Source of the DNA: JABFSS01 sp964449445
Lineage (GTDB): Bacteria; Patescibacteriota; Gracilibacteria; Peribacterales; Peribacteraceae
NCBI GenBank assembly: GCA_964449445.1
Contig: CAYUZT010000012.1
Coordinates: 1 to 35,101 of the forward strand
Reading direction: 5' to 3'
DNA length: 35,101 nucleotides
Shown: positions 32,616-35,101 of the stretch, one piece after another
How the letters are laid out: every line of letters starts with the position of its first letter
How positions within the stretch are numbered: the first letter of the stretch is position 1
The notes under the pieces: generated by a model
What the model was told of the DNA's origin: nothing
The model's database searches: none
The model's input: only the letters and a program-made list of their open reading frames with translations
Made by a program: the position numbers and the translations under genes

Positions 32616-32775
32616 GGAAGCCAAGGATGCCCACGAAGCCAACGAAGCCAAAGAAAAAGAGGGCAAGGACAACAAGAAAGCAAAGAAACCAAGAAATCCT
32701 GTTCATCTTTGTTTTCTTTCATTTCCTTTCCTTGGCATCCCTGACTTCTTTGGCTTCTTTGGCTTCCTCTCTACC
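32616..32775. repeat. GAAGCCAAGGAA/TTCCTTGGCATC inverted array, copy 2
   Basis: The left arm (32616-32697) has GGAAGCCAAGGATGCC, GAAGCCAACGAAGCCAA and AAGCAAAGAAACC; the right arm (32700-32775) has TTTCCTTTCCTTGGCATCC, TTCTTTGGCTTCTTTGGC. It lies between the divergent prsW-like and glyS genes. Confidence 0.75.
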
Positions 32776-32792
32776 CTTGCTACAGTGTGCAC

Positions 32793-34421
32793 ATGGCTGC
32801 CGCATCTTTAGACCTCCTGGTGTCCCTCTGCAAACGCCGCGGGTTCATTTTCCCGGGATCGGAGATTTACGGAGGGTTGGCGAATACTTGGGATTACGGA
32901 CCGCTTGGAGTAGAGCTCAAAAATCGCGTGAAGAAGCATTGGTGGAAGACGTTCGTACACAAACGCCCTGACATGGTCGGAATGGACTCCGCGATCCTGA
33001 TGAATTCCAAGACATGGATGGCATCAGGACATTTATCTTCTTTTAGTGACCCTCTAGTAGATTGCAAGAAATGCAAGCAGAGATTTCGGGGAGATAAATT
33101 AATCGAGGAAAGAATTTCGATCAGCTACCCGGAATTGCTTGTTCATATTATTAATCTTGTTCAGACAGGACAGTTTGATATGGGAGGGCCTACTGTTTGG
33201 TTTAAACTAGGAGAAAAATTTCATGAAACTCAAAATCCTCAGATCATGATTTGGGATGAAAAAAAACAGGAACATGTAAAAGTCAAAAACTTTGGGATGG
33301 AAGTTTTACCCATATTATTAAAGTACAATATGCATGTCTTAAGAAACGGAATAAAAAATACAGGTGTTGATATTGGCCTGCGGGGTGATGAAAAAACAAT
33401 GAATGGTCCTATTCTTTGTCCAAATTGTGGTGCTCATGATTGGACAGAACCTAGACAATTCAATTTGATGTTTAAGACTCAGCAGGGAGTAGTTGAAGGA
33501 GAAGGTAGTGACGTTTATCTTCGCCCCGAAACGGCGCAGGGAATTTTCGTGAACTTCCGGAACATTCTTGATACGATGCGCATGCGTCTGCCATTTGGAG
33601 TGGGACAGATCGGCAAAGCGTTCCGAAATGAAATCACACCAGGAAACTTCACCTTCCGTACGCGGGAATTCGAGCAAATGGAAATTGAGTACTTTATCGA
33701 ACCGGGAACATCGGAAAAATATTTCGACGAATGGAAAGAACTTGTCTGGAAGTGGTACACAGGACTGGGCATAGCAAAAGACCGGCTGCGCGTCCGTGAA
33801 CATGATAAAGATGAATTAAGTCATTACAGCTCAAGGACGATCGACATTGAATATCAATTCCCGTGGGGTTGGGGCGAACTTTTCGGCCTCGCAAATCGCG
33901 GAGACTTCGATCTCGGCCAGCACCAGAAATTCAGCAAGCAGGATTTGAGCTACACCGATCCCGATGATCCGACGAAGAAGTTCCTCCCCCACGTGATCGA
34001 ACCCTCTTTCGGGTGCGACCGCTCTGTGCTCACTCTGCTCCTAGAAGCGTATACGGAAGAGAAAGTGAACGACGACACGCGTGTGGTGATGAAATTCGAT
34101 CCCAGTATTGCTCCAATTGACGTCGCAATTCTTCCCCTCAGCAAGAAGGAACACCTCTTAGCTAAAGCCCAAGAACTGTACAAGAAAATTATTCATGAAA
34201 CGGATTTGGTCTGCGACTTCGACGTCACTGGCAGTATCGGCAAGCGCTATCGTCGTCAGGATGAAATTGGAACACCCCAGTGCATCACGGTCGACTTCGG
34301 GACACTGGGGGAAGACAGCGCGCAGGGGGAGAAGGATACACTGACCGTGCGTGATAGGGATTCACTCTTGCAGAAACGCGTGTCCATCAATGAAATGATC
34401 TCGGCGTTGTCACAGTCGTAG
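32793..34421 (+). CDS. glyS: Glycyl-tRNA synthetase (single-chain alpha2 type)
   Basis: GlyRS attaches glycine to tRNA-Gly. From ATG 32793 it has 542 residues (a GTG at 32787 is also in frame). Class II motifs include GFIFPGSEIYGGLANTWDYG (16-35), RNEITPGNFTFRTREFEQME (motif 2), and PSFGCDRSVLTLLLEAY (motif 3). A zinc knuckle is formed by DCKKCK and CPNCGAHDW. Between these halves lies an insert of about 90-100 residues, much longer than in common GlyRS, encoded by AT-rich DNA (about 33040-33510) in an otherwise GC-rich gene. The C-terminal anticodon domain is complete. The eukaryote/archaea-like alpha2 form replaces the alpha2beta2 form of many bacteria. Confidence 0.96.
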   Translation: MAAASLDLLVSLCKRRGFIFPGSEIYGGLANTWDYGPLGVELKNRVKKHWWKTFVHKRPDMVGMDSAILMNSKTWMASGHLSSFSDPLVDCKKCKQRFRGDKLIEERISISYPELLVHIINLVQTGQFDMGGPTVWFKLGEKFHETQNPQIMIWDEKKQEHVKVKNFGMEVLPILLKYNMHVLRNGIKNTGVDIGLRGDEKTMNGPILCPNCGAHDWTEPRQFNLMFKTQQGVVEGEGSDVYLRPETAQGIFVNFRNILDTMRMRLPFGVGQIGKAFRNEITPGNFTFRTREFEQMEIEYFIEPGTSEKYFDEWKELVWKWYTGLGIAKDRLRVREHDKDELSHYSSRTIDIEYQFPWGWGELFGLANRGDFDLGQHQKFSKQDLSYTDPDDPTKKFLPHVIEPSFGCDRSVLTLLLEAYTEEKVNDDTRVVMKFDPSIAPIDVAILPLSKKEHLLAKAQELYKKIIHETDLVCDFDVTGSIGKRYRRQDEIGTPQCITVDFGTLGEDSAQGEKDTLTVRDRDSLLQKRVSINEMISALSQS

Positions 34422-34428
34422 AACAGAC

Positions 34429-34456
34429 TTGACGAGAGTAATCCTCCTGTTATAAC
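34429..34456 (+). promoter_or_regulatory. Promoter of the small 34467 gene
   Basis: TTGACG (34429-34434), 16 bases, then TATAAC (34451-34456) with TG extension. Ten bases follow before the ATG, so the transcript would be nearly leaderless. Confidence 0.6.
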
Positions 34457-34466
34457 ATTCTCTGGC

Positions 34467-34682
34467 ATGGAAGTTACAGAGGCCCATTTATTGGCATTTA
34501 TCGGTGGCAAAGCCGATAAGAATACAAAAAAACTCATTGCGGATGAATTACAGAAAGAGGGAAGTTTCGTGCGCACCTGGCTGGAACGGCTTTGGTCTCA
34601 GAGTGGTTTTCATCCAACAAAGGATGTCGCGTGGGGCCAGATGCACAACGCCGGATTGGAAGAGGATGAGAGTTGTAATTGA
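34467..34682 (+). CDS. Hypothetical protein, small helical
   Basis: This 71-residue protein is not recognised. It looks helical throughout, with TEAHLLAFIGGKADKNTKKL (4-23) and FVRTWLERLWSQSG (about 34-47). The N-terminal pattern faintly resembles the start of anti-sigma zinc-finger proteins, but the Cys/His ligands are missing. There is no membrane segment. A good promoter lies just upstream and the base composition is a little AT-rich. It stands alone between glyS and a toxin-like gene on the other strand. Confidence 0.55.
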   Translation: MEVTEAHLLAFIGGKADKNTKKLIADELQKEGSFVRTWLERLWSQSGFHPTKDVAWGQMHNAGLEEDESCN

Positions 34683-34849
34683 GAAGGCTCGACGCCGGCA
34701 GGGGCGGGAGCCTAAGAAAGACGCCTAAGCATTTTGGATCCAAAGAGCGAAAGGGCCCAGCTTCACCGCTAGTGCTTTTGCAGGTGAAATTTACTCATAC
34801 AAAGAAACGAGTGCCCGTGAGTTCGATCGTTGGGATATTATGAACATCG

Positions 34850-35101
34850 TCATGAGGAGAGTCTCTCCAGATCCTCATGATTGACAACGTTCAACAAAAC
34901 AATCACACGCTCCTTCTCATGCACTTGGTAGAGCAGCAGCATGTCAAAACTCAAATGTAATTCGCGGACGTCCTTTAGAGGACCTTTGAGGGCATGATCT
35001 CTCCATTGCTCGCGAAGAACAAATCGGGCGGGAGCATTGGAGACTGCGGCGTAGTGGACAAAAATGGGTGGTAAATTCAGCTCATTGAGAGCGTAGGAAC
35101 T
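34850..35101 (-). CDS. YafQ-family mRNA interferase toxin (partial, cut by window edge)
   Basis: Reading leftward from the window edge, 83 codons are open to a TGA at 34850-34852. The sequence contains REQWRDHALKGPLKDVRELH, SFDMLLLYQVHEKERVIVLL and NVVNHEDLERL. These match the RelE-like YafQ fold: the RDHxLKG loop, the RELH strand, the LLLYQV strand, and a C-terminal NHxDL segment with the histidine that acts as catalytic residue in YafQ (His87 there). It should cleave mRNA on the ribosome. The start codon and the usual upstream DinJ-like antitoxin would lie beyond 35101. 34683-34849 holds no gene I can support. Confidence 0.82.
   Translation of the reverse strand, partial: SSYALNELNLPPIFVHYAAVSNAPARFVLREQWRDHALKGPLKDVRELHLSFDMLLLYQVHEKERVIVLLNVVNHEDLERLSS

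Noticed and set aside
32581..32706. Extra 42 N-terminal residues of the prsW-like protein
   Set aside because: They are translated repeat array and lie upstream of a good extended -10 promoter seven bases before ATG 32580.

Overview
The window (about 55% G+C, standard code with TGA as a normal stop) looks like chromosome of a bacterium from the Candidate Phyla Radiation (Patescibacteria), most plausibly a Peregrinibacteria/Peribacteria-type lineage. That assignment is inference. It rests on the mix of genes: an orphan VirD4-like ATPase with an N-terminal membrane domain, a small two-helix pilin-like protein paired with a PKD surface protein, several proteins with S-layer-homology-like segments, wall enzymes with DPBB folds, and small toxin-antitoxin pairs. 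Standard use of TGA argues against Gracilibacteria and Absconditabacteria, which read UGA as glycine.

Layout. 1-9455 is a leftward block: a LOG-type Rossmann protein, MltG, YbaB, a small ORFan, the VirD4-like ATPase, an RlpA-like protein, HicBA, a 3D-domain/PG-binding protein and an M24 peptidase. 9613-12441 runs right and carries the pilin-like gene and the PKD/proline-rich protein. A complete tRNA-His(GTG), an AT-rich ORFan with a near-consensus promoter, and hisS follow. gyrB and a small Cys-His-Asp protein run left against hisS. rpsU, a coiled-coil protein and a Ca2+-type P-ATPase run right. 20708-32580 runs left: an SLH protein, a complete F1Fo ATP synthase locus, a DedA protein, an S41 protease and a PrsW-like protease. 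The right end carries glyS, a small ORFan and a YafQ-like toxin cut by the window edge.

Together the genes serve central energy and information functions (ATP synthase, gyrase, HisRS, GlyRS, S21, tRNA-His), envelope building and proteolysis (MltG, RlpA-like, 3D, Ctp, PrsW, DedA, SLH), and a reduced type IV secretion or pilus-like apparatus. The ATP synthase locus is in the order D-C-I-B-E-F-H-A-G, a circular permutation of the usual I-B-E-F-H-A-G-D-C, with a short delta subunit and a c subunit whose visible residues fit H+ rather than Na+.

The most unusual feature is not a gene. Many gene boundaries hold their own array of short degenerate units (about 6-11 nt), often with a first arm complementary to the second, and related sequence also occurs in frame inside gyrB, hisS, the P-ATPase and probably the VirD4-like gene. 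The 3' ends of rpsU and tRNA-His are each duplicated around related GC-rich segments; in rpsU every difference between the copies is synonymous. Many genes have C/T-rich leaders without a Shine-Dalgarno, and extended -10 promoters (TGnTATAAT) recur. No CRISPR array, transposase gene, rRNA or phage gene was seen. No stretch above 300 bases is without a gene; the longest gaps hold the repeat arrays described.
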